Source of the DNA: Sycobia sp. Sy_11
Taxonomy: Eukaryota > Arthropoda > Insecta > Hymenoptera > Epichrysomallidae
Direction: 5' to 3'
DNA length: 64,000 nt
NCBI GenBank assembly: GCA_018907035.1
Contig: JACCIC010000212.1
Location: 124,001-188,000 of the forward strand
The position numbers were made by a program, and so were the translations under genes. The notes under the pieces are model-generated. The model did not search any database. It was not told where the DNA came from and saw only the letters and a list, made by a program, of their open reading frames with translations. Shown here in pieces: positions 51,038-61,993 of the stretch. Positions within the stretch are counted from its first letter, which is position 1. Each line of letters starts with the position of its first letter.

Positions 51038-54000
51038 ATGAAATTTCTTATAATATTTTCTTACCTTTTCGTTGTAGCACATGCCAGTAAGTAACTATAC
51101 TTCTGAACACTTTTATTTTCTTTTAATTAATTTTAATAAAACAAATTTATCAAGTTCTAGCTAATATTTAGGAAAAACTGACATCTTAAATAATTTTCTC
51201 TGTACAAAAGTATACTTTTTTTATAGAAATGATTTTATTAATATAGTAAAATTATAAAATTTTATTTCAATACCTTTTAATAAGTTAGTAATTTATATAT
51301 TATATTTATAAACGTTTGTAAATATTGTAACTTAATAAATATTTTATCTAATATGATATCCTTTTCTGCAATGCTTATGAATGTAATCTTTTTAATAAAT
51401 TTTTAACAAAACAATGTTATATATTTGATGCAAATTATACAAATGTACAAATTATACAAATATAGTGTAATTATCTACAAGCTTTATATAGACAACGACC
51501 TAAAAAATTGTTCTTTTTGACACATTACGTATCATTTTCAGCAAAATTGTTGATCTAAATTATTCTAACCTGTTAGATTTAAATGGGCATATAAATTGAT
51601 ATGTGTTCTTTTTTTATAAACTGAATTTATTAAATGTAATTGTTTAAATTTTACAAGTGTTTAACTAGCTTGAATTTACGATCATTTGAATAGTTTAGCA
51701 AAATAATTAGAAATCATTGTAACTCTCAGTTTTACCTGAATATTTCCATAATGATATAATGGAAATATTCAGGGCTATATAATCATACTATGTCTAAAGT
51801 TTTGTTCATATTTGATAATTAAAAAAATAAACTTAATAGTAATTTTTAATAAAAACTTCAAAAGTACATAACCAATTTAACCTTAAATCTATTAAAACTG
51901 ATGTTGTACTTAATCAATCTAAAACATTATTGGTATTACTGCCTATAAGAAGTATTTATAAATTTACTTCATAAAAGATAATAACAATTATTTCAATAAA
52001 ATTTTATCAAATATATTAGTGGGTATCGTGCAAGCATTATAAAAATTTTTAGAAAAAAGTAGGTCAAAAAAAATGTATACAAATTATTCATAAAAAGATG
52101 TAATCTGTAATTTATGTGATAATGATTTTTATTCGAACATTCTTGGACAAAGAGAGTTTAAATAAACTTCCTATTAAACTTCTTTATTATTAACAAATTA
52201 TGAATGATTTTTGGTTTATATTTAATTAATTTGGTTTATATTTACTATAATTTAATTTATCATTTATAATTGTAATAGATTCTTTTTTCAATTTAATTTG
52301 TACTTCGAAAATGCATATTGATTTATTATTACTATGAGTTGTAATATTATTTTTTAATTTCTAAAGAAATATTATCGTTAGGTTTACCTCAAATACTTTG
52401 TATAGCCAGAACTTTATAGAAATTTTTTGTATAGCATTTTAAGATTAATTTAAATTATTATTACAATTCTCTCTTTGTTCTACAATATAGGTATAAGCTT
52501 ATCTTAACCTTCACGGATATATTTATTAATTAAATAACTTTTAAGCTTCCAATAAATTAAAGTTTTTTCAAATTAAATAATTTTTTTCAAAGATCATGTA
52601 AAAGACTCTTGCCAAAATAATTCTTGGCGCTTCGGTAGTGCTATGATTTTGAAATTCACTTGATGGATCTTCAGTAACGACATTTGGTGGTTAGACAATT
52701 ATAAAAGTCTACGTGAGATCACATTAACTCGCATAGTAAGCTAAATTTATAAATTAAAAATAAATGAACTATCTACTAATTTGAATTATTTGCAATTATG
52801 TGCGTACACCGCAAAAAAAACACATCTTGTCTAATGTATACTAATAGAAGATATAGTCATAGAAAAACGTGTTTTTGAACCACGAGCGAGTGGTCTGATG
52901 TTCGTATTCCCTCAAACAGGGCGAAAGAAGCGAATTAGTCTTGAATTCCGTCGTCAAATCGGCAAAAACGTAAATATGTCCTGAACAGTTATGCAGTCTT
53001 TTTTACGTTTGATCCAATATTGCTGTTCATATTCAAGCAGTAATACAGAAGGCTTGTATCTATTAAGAACAATCAATAGATTTTAAATTTAGATACGTTT
53101 TTTTTTAATTGTTCTACAAGCAAAATTTTAATTTATAAGAATATGTATATGTCATAAATGGATTTCATATATTATCAGAATATATAAAATACTTGCAAGT
53201 GTATCAAATCGTGAAAGACTTCAAGTATATTTTTATAAAATTAAATGATTCCATTACAAATATTTAATGCTGTAATATTTAATTTTTGATTGCTACAGTT
53301 AAATCAATTTGCCAATATATGAATGTAATTCTTTCAGAATCGCAAATGCGACTTGTGGGCGGCTATAATGCGAAGCCAAATGACTTTCCCAACTTGGTAA
53401 TTATACAAGAATTTGAATATGAAACGAATTTATACACAAATATTTGCAGCGGTGCTATCCTCGATAAGTATTGGATCCTCACAGCGGCTCACTGCATCGA
53501 GAAATTCGACATAATTTTTCCCGCATCCGCTGTCGTTGTGAAAGCAGGCAAGTGGAATATCAGTCAATGGGAGCCGACCCAACAAGTCTCCACCATTGCA
53601 TCTTATTATATGCACGAAAACTACAGAAAGCTGCAGTGAGTAAATTTGACAAATCATATTCCAATGATTACGACAGAAGTAGTTGAAGCATAATTATTCT
53701 TCATTATAATATTGAATATTTGGATATGCTAAGTAAGTAATGCCGGACGCACCACCTATCGGTAACTTTTTCTAATAGTTGGGCATTACTGGCTCACATT
53801 CGCGTTGGTTCAACCAGCAGACAGAATTTAAAAATCTGTTATATTTAGTACATAAATGTGACAAATTAGTTAAATCAAATAATCTATCTTGTGTTCTTGG
53901 TTTTTTAATTTTCAAGGAGATTGGTCTCATTTGTTTATGCTTATAGTTTTGATTGGTCGATGTTATGGATTACTATGGTTCCTCTTTATCCAGTTAAATA

Positions 54001-55561
54001 TCGTTTGAATTTGTGTTTTTTTCAGAGAGTTTTAATATGAACAAACCAGCATCACAATCGTATAGTTTCATTGACTGTTTAAGCAGCGTTTAAATTTTTT
54101 AAAAATTATTTCTAAAAAAAGGGATAGCTCAAAGATTCTTTAGTTTTTATAAATTAACTAACATCGAAAAAAACGTAGTTTTAACAAAAAATTACATTTG
54201 ACAATTTATTTTGGATATTAATATTAATATTTTAATTTTTATACATTCTACTTATTTGTAATTTTCGTTAATCATGCTTATTAGAACTATGATTAATAAT
54301 CGATAGTCACTTCATACTATTTGTTACTGTAAATTGCTCATGTGAAAACATTTCAACAAATATTGAATCTTAATTCGATTTCCTTTCTAAACCTAGGTAG
54401 ATGATTGACATAGTTTTTGTCGCTCCATTTTTTAAAGATAAATTCGGTAAATAGCGTTTGCGTTTGGCATTAAAGGTATTTATCTAGCATATTCTAATTC
54501 AATTAAAATAATAATAATTATTATATAAGTTTATTGATTTTATTTTTATAATGAATAATTAAAACTAAGTTCATTAATTTTTAGACTTAGGTTAATTAAA
54601 CCAAGCGACATAGGATTAATTAAATTAGCTAAAGAGTTGCAATTCAATAAATGGGTGTCTCCGTTGCCACTTTCAATAGATACCGAAGATCCCGAAGGGG
54701 AAGCTGTTTTAGCAGGTTGGGGAGCAAAAAGCGCATTAAATGCAGAGAAACACTTGACGCCTGACATAATGCAAGTATTACCTGTGGATATTATTGATCG
54801 GCAAACGTGCACGAATGCCCTCGATGAGATAGTGAAAAGTTATAAAAACTTCTTTAACACAAGTGTCATTAAAGATGAACACATTTGCACTGGCCCTCTA
54901 ACCGGAGGAAAGTCTGCTTGTCTTGTAAGTACTATCTAAAAAAGGCGTTTTAAAATAAATAAAAAAGTTCAATTGAACCTTTATTTATTTATTTATGTAT
55001 TTTGTTAAATAAAAATGTTAAAATATGTGATTCAATGGTGAAGCTAGAGTGTAATTTTTCTTCTGATTAATGAAAACATTATTGTGTAATTTGCTTTTTA
55101 AACAACAAGGTTCACAATTTCCCTGTTGTACTAAATGTATGTTTAATCTGCATGTTCTAATTATTTGGGACGGCGTATTTTATTTATAAACATAAATTAC
55201 TCCTTTTTTAACAATTCAAATTCCTGCGGTAGGAACAGCTATCTCCGCATCTCACAGCCTAATATTTCAAGTGCGTTGATATTTTATACTCGTGTTTGAT
55301 CAAGCTCTTAGCTTATTTTAAATTGTTAAATTTATTAATAAGATACACATTTGATACAAGTTTGATTAAAATATCTATTAATTTTAATTATTATATTTTC
55401 TTCAGGGCGATTCCGGTTCTCCGCTCATTCAAAACAACACAATATTAGGAATAGTTTCGTTAATAGTGGACCCGTGTGGACGGAAAGGAGCGCCTACGCT
55501 ATACATTAAGACTCCGCTTTATCTTGACTGGATTAACCGTACCATAATGAATAATTCGTAG
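51038..55561 (+). CDS. SP5: secreted elastase-like serine protease
   Basis: Exons are 51038-51086, 53338-53635, 54585-54924 and 55406-55561 (phases 1, 2, 0), giving 280 residues. The first exon lies 2.25 kb upstream of the second; it was chosen for its TATA box, signal peptide and donor of the right phase, so that join is inferred. The signal peptide is MKFLIIFSYLFVVAHA. Propeptide KSQMR precedes LVGG, a trypsin-type activation site. The triad is complete: His68 (TAAHC), Asp124 (SDIGLIKL), Ser232 (GDSGSP). Pocket positions are Ser189, Ile216 (VSLIV) and Thr226 (APTLY), and Leu replaces Trp215, which suggests an elastase-like, restricted S1 pocket. Disulfide cysteines are all present. A WEPTQQ segment groups it with SP4. 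The coding sequence is AT-rich, unlike SP1-SP3. No clear polyadenylation signal near the stop. Confidence 0.88.
51735..51773. repeat. Perfect 15-bp inverted repeat in SP5 intron 1
   Basis: Arms 51,735-51,749 and 51,759-51,773 are exact reverse complements (arm CCTGAATATTTCCAT) with a 9-base loop. It would fold into a stable hairpin in the pre-mRNA. No function is evident. Confidence 0.85.
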
Positions 55562-56819
55562 CATGATAAGGAATGATCTGAGACTTACAAAAAAATAGTA
55601 TTATTATTGGTGGGATTTTAAACTCCACTCAAATAAGGACAATAAGAAAATTTAGGAAGTTTTAGTAGCAAATTCTGTTTTTTGTAGAACTAAAAATAAT
55701 TTAACTTAATTGAATTTATTTCACAAGTTAATTTTTATGTTGTACTCATTAAATATAATTAATAATTAAAACAATGATATTCTCAAGACATAATGCAAGT
55801 AGCAATTAAAGAATTATTTTTTGAATAGCACTTCTTATGTTATTCGCATTACAATAAAATATAATATATAATTCTACTGGTATACTAGTATACACATTTC
55901 AACTGTGTGACAAGCCAGTTCTTTTTAATAAATGACAAAACAGATCCTTTTGTTGACAAAGACAATGTTATAAGCGGAAAATTTAAGTTAGTTCATTTTT
56001 CGTCGAATTGGTAGTAAACAAAAGTAACCGAAGAAATAATAGTTTTCCTATTTTTTACTATGAATTGGTTATTAATCTTGAAATATCTTGGATAAATTGA
56101 CTCTATCCAAACTAAACATTTTCTTCTTTTGTACAACAGAAAAACAACAGAAAACAGTGTAATAATAAAATATAAATAGTGCTAAATTTCCAAGAAATAA
56201 TAAGGCGATATATTATAGAAATTACATTTGTAGATTGTGTCTTAAATGTTTTTAAATGATTATTTATTCGAAATAATATTTAAAAATAAGAATCCATCCA
56301 AGAACGTGATGCAAGCTGTCTCGTAATCGATCGGACAAGAATTCTAGATCAGTTTTTCTGCATTTCTGCTCTTAAAGTGCGACATCGTCAGTTAAAAGAA
56401 GAATCGCCTTGGGGGAAATTATATAAAAATTGTAATTGAAAAAAAAAATAAAAAAATACTTTATAAGTTTGTAAGATTTGATATAGTCACTTTTTTTCAA
56501 CTGAACAAGCTCAAAGTGCAAGCATTGAACCAAGCAAAATGAAAAGGCTGGTTTTCCGACAACAGGCGGAGAATCCATTGTATTACCATACTATAGACTT
56601 ATACATATAGACTTCAGTCTACTTTTCGATAATCGTGTCATATTTCTTTCTATGGAAACAATGAATCTGAAAAATATTCCTTCAAGCAAGAGAGCTTTAA
56701 TTATCTCGTTTTTGGATAAAAAAATGAAAATGCTGCACGGATTTAAAATAGTAGATAAAATTCAGAGCAACACTACAACGATCTAAGAAATTAGATTTTT
56801 GGAACTAAAAAATCAGCCT

Positions 56820-57110
56820 GAATCAATCTGACTACCTCCACCTCCTTAAATTTAAAATTTCCTTCGATGCCCGACGTTTCGAATCACTACAGTTCATCTT
56901 CAGGGACTGTACTAAATAGAATATAGTTTATTTTTATTATTTTTATTATTTTTAATTTAATATTGTTATTATTATTATTATTATTCTTATTTTCATAGTA
57001 ATTTCTATTTCAGCAATCATAACAAGAATAGTCCGACTGTCATTATTTAATATATTATATTATAGTATAAAGACTGTAAGACTGATAAAAATATTTATTA
57101 ATATAAATAT
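56820..57110. mobile_element. MITE-family copy B
   Basis: The right part is the reverse complement of the family's left arm (GACTGTCATTATT, AGACTGATAAAAATATTTATTAAT). The left part carries GCCCGACGTTTCG and CAGTTCATCTTCAGGGACT, shared with copy A but inverted relative to the arm. It includes an imperfect TTA-rich run near 56,960-56,985. No coding capacity. Confidence 0.6.
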
Positions 57111-57125
57111 TTTCTCGAAAAGCAC

Positions 57126-57158
57126 TGTTTGAGCGTTTGAGGTTCAAACGCTCAAACA
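57126..57158. repeat. Perfect 15-bp hairpin with 3-base loop
   Basis: Arms 57,126-57,140 and 57,144-57,158 (arm TGTTTGAGCGTTTGA) are exact reverse complements around GGT. It sits directly next to MITE copy B. Confidence 0.9.
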
Positions 57159-58057
57159 ACGACTATTACGTATACAAATATGTTAAAAAATTTTATTTAA
57201 AAAGATAGTGAAAACATATTTTAAAAATTAAAATGTCATGTCAAATTAAAATGGTAGTAAGAGACACTTCTTTGTAAAACTAAATAAATTGCTATTGTTC
57301 ATAAATTGATTGCAAAAATTATGTACCAAGAACGTATAATATATATAAGCGAATAATAGCACATACTCGTGAGCATCTGAACTACTCTAACTATAATTAT
57401 ATAAAGTAACTTTTATTTTGTAAATTAATAAAATTAGGCAAAATATATCATTTCCTGTAAATATCACCTTTTTTCTTAATTTAATTTTTTACAATGATTT
57501 TAATGCATTTAATGCATTCTTAGTTTTAAATAATAATTAGATACAAAAATTTGGGATTCTACTAATAAAATTTTTTATTTTCTACGCATGCTGCAGATAA
57601 AGATTTTTTTTAAGTTAATTTTTTTTTTAAAAGGTCTTTCATTCATGAATTCACATATATAAGGGAGTTCAATTTAATATATTCTGATCAAATTGACAAA
57701 TAAATTAATAAAAATTTTGGAAATGTAGTCTTTTTGTTAATTTTTCTTCATGTGTTAGTTTTAGCAAGGTCGACTCATTACGGTAACAACTTTGAAATCA
57801 CATTTTTATAAGCATTCAATATAATGTGCTTACAAAATATGGTTACATATTTTTGTTCTTTTATTTTAATCTCATTATAAATACGTAATTTTGAAGAAAA
57901 AATTATTCAAAATAATAAGTAAAATATTCATTAGTAAATATACAATTTAATTGAATGGAAACAGTACACATGTGGTATTTCCTTAGCGACAGTGAAACAT
58001 TACATAACACTGTAATAAGGAATATAACTGAAACTTTAGTTCTATTCTAATATTAAA

Positions 58058-61000
58058 ATGAAGTCAATACTGCTTTTCTGTTTCTCCCTTTTAGTTGTTG
58101 CACAAGCACGTAAGTTCAAGAATTAATCAGTTCTTATATCAAATTTTATTATTCGAATTATTGAAGGCTGTATTTAACACATTTTAATTTACAATAATCT
58201 TAAGTATATTATTTATAAGTTTAATTAAGTTTCTATCGTCAACATAAAATGTATCAGGCTTCAAAATACGTGAATATACAGTTTTTCATATATACTTCAG
58301 TATTTATTTATAAGTCATTATTTATAAGCTTTATATCAGAAAAGTAATGTTTTATACAGCAATATGGTAACAATGAGGATTTTATTTTTATCATAACTGT
58401 TAAAAAATTCGCAGTAACTACTAATTTTTAGACATTTAATTACAATTACATATACAATTACGATTTTCCTTTTAAATTAGTATTATTTTAATGTTTCCAA
58501 TTTGTCCCTCATAAACGATAAATAATCTTCAATTTCGATGCAATTTTAAATGTTGCAAAAAGGTATTAAAGAGCATTTGGGTTGATAGATTTGAAAGGTG
58601 GATTCTAGGTAACTAAAAAAAAGTAGTGGAAAACATTTTGATAAGTTATGATAAATTAAATATTATTCGGGTAATGTGATACAGCAGTCGCAATTTTGAA
58701 ACGGTTTCATTTACATGCTACTCACCATCGTGGACTTGATGTTCAGTAATGCTATAAATAGTATGATAATGCTATACAAGTTACTTTTTTAAACCTATTC
58801 ATCTTTAAAGGACCGGATTTTGAGGTTTCGAAACCTCCTTTGATAGTGTCCAAACTCATAACTTGTACCATCATCCGTCAACTATGTACAATGGTACTAT
58901 CATGGACCGAGCCGATATATCGGCATTCCGGCCCTGGTGGATCATGAAAAATTTTTAGGTTTTGAGATGTGCTGCATCCAAATCTGGAATCTGATCGGTC
59001 ATAACTGCTCATAATCACGGTCATTCGATGTCAAACAAGTTCACTTCAAGATCAAATGCAGGCCTACGATGGCTCGATCGCTAGAGCGAAGGACTAGTAA
59101 CTCGGTGATCCGAGTTCAAATCCCGGTCTCGGCCGATTGATACAAGCACCGCTGTAACTATTTACATGTGCTTTGTTTACAAACACATCGTAGACCTCCG
59201 TCGCTGATTAGCACCGATAATTGGAAGCACATATAAAGCGACGTTATGTCGCTTATATTATTTTTTCTAGAATAAATTTCCAGTTATAATTGTACGATCT
59301 AAATTATGACGATATATATGTTTCTAGTAAAAAGTATTTCTGTAATTTTACTGGCAAAATACTTCCACAAGAATAGATTCAGAGATTTATTTGAATAATG
59401 ATATTGACAGAAATGCGATTGGTTGAATGAGAAAATTCGGTGTCAAGCGCTCTCAAAATCTAAAAACGAATTTTAAATATTTCCCTGAGTATATTCTCAA
59501 CCTGACCTTGGAGAAATCTTCATCTCTCGTTTTATTTGAGGTCAAAAACATAAAGATATATCTTTTGCAATGATTCAAATCCTATTGCTAGGTTCTACCT
59601 TCCAATGAGCTTCATGAACCTTGACTCTGAAGTGATAAGGTCAAACCGATCAGATTCGAACTTAGCACATCAATTTACTTAAGGATAAAGAGCTATCCTA
59701 GCATTATGTTTTTGAGCCGATATATCGGCTTTCCGGCCCTTTTAAGGTTAAGAACCAAGCGATGGACGTTATTTCTGCATGCAGACTGAAAACAAGTAAA
59801 ATCTATCGAGCTGGAAATTTTAACAATAATGTACGAACAACCCTTATGTTAGTTTTGAGGATCCTGATTACGATCATAGTAAAATTTGGACGAAATCGTA
59901 ATTTCGTGTTTTAATCCATAAATGATTCATAAAAGTCATTGTATATTAAACAATTGAGAGTATTTAAAAAAATGTTGGAAATACTAGTTATAGAGTTTAC
60001 AAAACTGTAAATTTGTCAGGGTGTAGTATAGATTACTGAACTATCTGTGGCAAGGAATAATATTTCTCATATCTATTCATGGGTGGATTAGAATTTTATT
60101 AGGCCGAAGGCAGCGAGCCAAGTTAATTTGATTGAGTCACTTTTACATAGCATATAATAGTAATGATTGAGTCAGTAGAATGCTTCTGTATTAAGTCCGA
60201 TACATAAAGTTGATGAGAGGTGTGCCGTGCTGGTATAGAGATAGATGACATGCTGATCCAAGCCTTTTTCATGTACCAAAATGATTTTAACAACATTACT
60301 CACTATTTTGATAACTTATAAATGTAACTTTGACAATGAATTTTATTACATATTTTTCTACTTTTACAGGCTTCGTGCAGCGTATTTATGGAGGGAAAGA
60401 TGCACCTGAACGAACTTTTCCAAATGTAGCAACGTTGAAGGGATACCGAGTAGATCCTAATATGATAGTTCATTTTTGTGGGGGCACTATTATTAATGAA
60501 TTATGGATTCTAGTTACGGCCAAATGTGTATCGGACATCGAAGTTTTTTCAAAGGAACATGTTAGAGTTGAAGTGGGTAGACTGAGAATCGCCGGATGGG
60601 AACCGTTTCTACAAACGCGAGAAGTCAGTGGCGCTTATGCTCACGACAAGTACCAGCTGCACCCGTAAGCCCATAGGGTCTTCTTGCATTTCATAATCTA
60701 TAACTCATAATTAAACTATCAAATGACGTAAGATAAGCAACAGATACTATTATACTATAATAATTATTATATTTTTGTTATATGTAAAAAAATTTTTTAT
60801 GTAACGTAAACAATTCATTTGAAATGCATGAATAATCATCCAAATAATTTATATATTTAAAGCATCTAAAACTGTACAATATTCTTTTGATTTTTCAGAA
60901 CTATCTATCCCTTTGATTTAGGAGTAGTAAAACTACATCTAACTCTAATAATTAATCAATACGTTAAACCACTTCCATTTTCATCTAATAAAGCATATCC

Positions 61001-61878
61001 AGAAGGCTATGTCATACTTCTGGGATGGGGAAGATCAGACATGCATGAAACAGCGGCAAAGATACCATCGGAATATCTCCAATTTTTGAATACTACTATA
61101 ATTAGTCGTGAACAATGTATAGATATATCGAAAAAAAGTGCAGAATCTCGAAATCTCGCGTTCCAAAATGCTTTTAATGAATACATGTTTTGTACTGGTT
61201 CAGCGACATCTATGGAGGGAGCATCTGGTGTAAGTATCATGTAAAAACTGTGAATGTAACAGAGTTTCAAAAAAAATAAAATTTAGGTGTTTTCACCTTT
61301 GATTAAGTAGTTACAAATTGTTTTTCAATCGAAAAAATCTGAGATAAATGGAGCACATAAAATTGATTTAGTTCTCCAAGCTAGTCTTTCAACAATTTGA
61401 CTTTCTAAAAATAAAATTATAATACTAGTATTTTTCAAAGCCAAAATTTCGTGCCAAGTTTATTTTTCTCCTATCTTCAAGGTAGAAAAGTAATGACTGT
61501 GACAGATAAATTAAATAATAAAAATATTGTATTTATATTTCATACTACTTTGGTGGGGTAGACTGATTTTATCTGCTCTAACCGTATTATCTGATCAGAC
61601 TACAATTCAAATAATCCGAACTAGTAAATATTTGAAAAATATATCATATATTAAAACTTTCCAATTAAATATCTTAGTTTACTATTATTTAAATGTTCTT
61701 TATTTTTAAGGGTGATGCTGGTGGACCAGTAATGCAAAAAAATGCAACGTCAGGCCAATATAATGTTGTTGGAGTGATGTCTGTAAGACTTGGACCTGCC
61801 GGAACTGCAGGACCGACAGTGCACACTCATGTTCCTCCTCTTATGCCCTGGGTCGAATATATGATGTCTAGAATGTAA
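58058..61878 (+). CDS. SP6: secreted S1A serine protease homolog, inactive
   Basis: Exons are 58058-58109, 60370-60664, 60899-61229 and 61711-61878 (phases 1, 2, 0), giving 281 residues. The first exon, 2.26 kb upstream of exon 2, is assigned from its signal peptide (MKSILLFCFSLLVVAQA) and matching phase. Propeptide RFVQR precedes IYGG, so an activation-type cleavage site survives. The catalytic His is replaced by Lys69 (VTAKC), Asp122 is kept (FDLGVVKL), and the nucleophile is Ala229 (GDAGGP). The Cys191 equivalent is Ser225 and the Cys220 equivalent is about Ala256, so that disulfide is lost as a pair. Trp215 is Val. The 42-58 and 168-182 cysteines remain. Reading frame and splice sites are intact, so it looks like a maintained pseudoenzyme, not a dead gene. 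Its substitutions differ from those of SP1/SP2, which points to separate loss of catalysis. AT-rich coding sequence. Confidence 0.88.
58807..59757. mobile_element. Composite repeat in SP6 intron 1
   Basis: The edges are loosely inverted: CTTTAAAGGACCGGA on the left and CCGGCCCTTTTAAGG on the right. A 16-bp palindrome GAGGTTTCGAAACCTC sits at 58,822-58,837. A 27-bp near-identical direct repeat (58,909-58,935 and 59,714-59,740) contains the palindrome GCCGATATATCGGC. A tRNA-like unit lies inside. Boundaries are approximate and the family is not recognised. Confidence 0.4.
59062..59266 (+). mobile_element. tRNA-derived SINE or Pol III-type unit
   Basis: Positions 59,062-59,134 resemble a degenerate tRNA-Thr(AGT). 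The D stem GCTC/GAGC is intact (59,072-59,075 with 59,084-59,087). The anticodon loop is CTAGTAA (59,094-59,100). The T arm has loop TTCAAAT and one mismatch in its stem, and box B GTTCAAATC is perfect. The anticodon and acceptor stems are mostly broken, so it should not be a working tRNA. An unrelated tail of about 120 bases ends in a 7-bp hairpin (AAGCGAC/GTCGCTT, 59,236-59,254) and then T6 at 59,261, a Pol III terminator. This is the usual design of a tRNA-derived SINE; a functional small RNA is less likely but possible. Confidence 0.6.
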
Positions 61879-61901
61879 AATGACCTATATAGAATGTAAA
61901 T

Positions 61902-61905
61902 TATA

Positions 61906-61952
<47 letters not shown>

Positions 61953-61955
61953 TTG
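61902..61955. repeat. (TA)n microsatellite and poly-T in SP6 3' UTR
   Basis: TA tract of about 40 bp with one GTA interruption, then a T11 run. It lies between the SP6 stop and its AATAAA signal. Confidence 0.9.
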
Positions 61956-61987
61956 CCAAACCAATTTCTACTTGGAGAAAATATGTT

Positions 61988-61993
61988 AATAAA
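61988..61993 (+). promoter_or_regulatory. SP6 polyadenylation signal
   Basis: AATAAA about 110 bp after the SP6 stop; further AATAAA copies follow within 50 bp. Confidence 0.5.

Larger units (their letters stand above)
55562..58057. other. SP5-SP6 intergenic DNA
   Basis: AT-rich spacer of about 2.5 kb. It contains a MITE-family copy and a perfect hairpin (listed separately), and a TATATATAAGCG promoter-like sequence near 57,339 without a following gene. No TATA box is clear for SP6; CATAACA near 58,003 is the best-placed candidate. Confidence 0.55.

Noticed and set aside
59062..59134. Functional tRNA-Thr gene
   Set aside because: Acceptor and anticodon stems are mostly mismatched although box B and the D stem are good, so a SINE head fits better.
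51087..60369. Near-equal length of SP5 and SP6 first introns as evidence of shared intron sequence
   Set aside because: By eye the contents differ (the SINE-bearing composite repeat occurs only in SP6), so the similar length of about 2.25 kb is probably coincidence.
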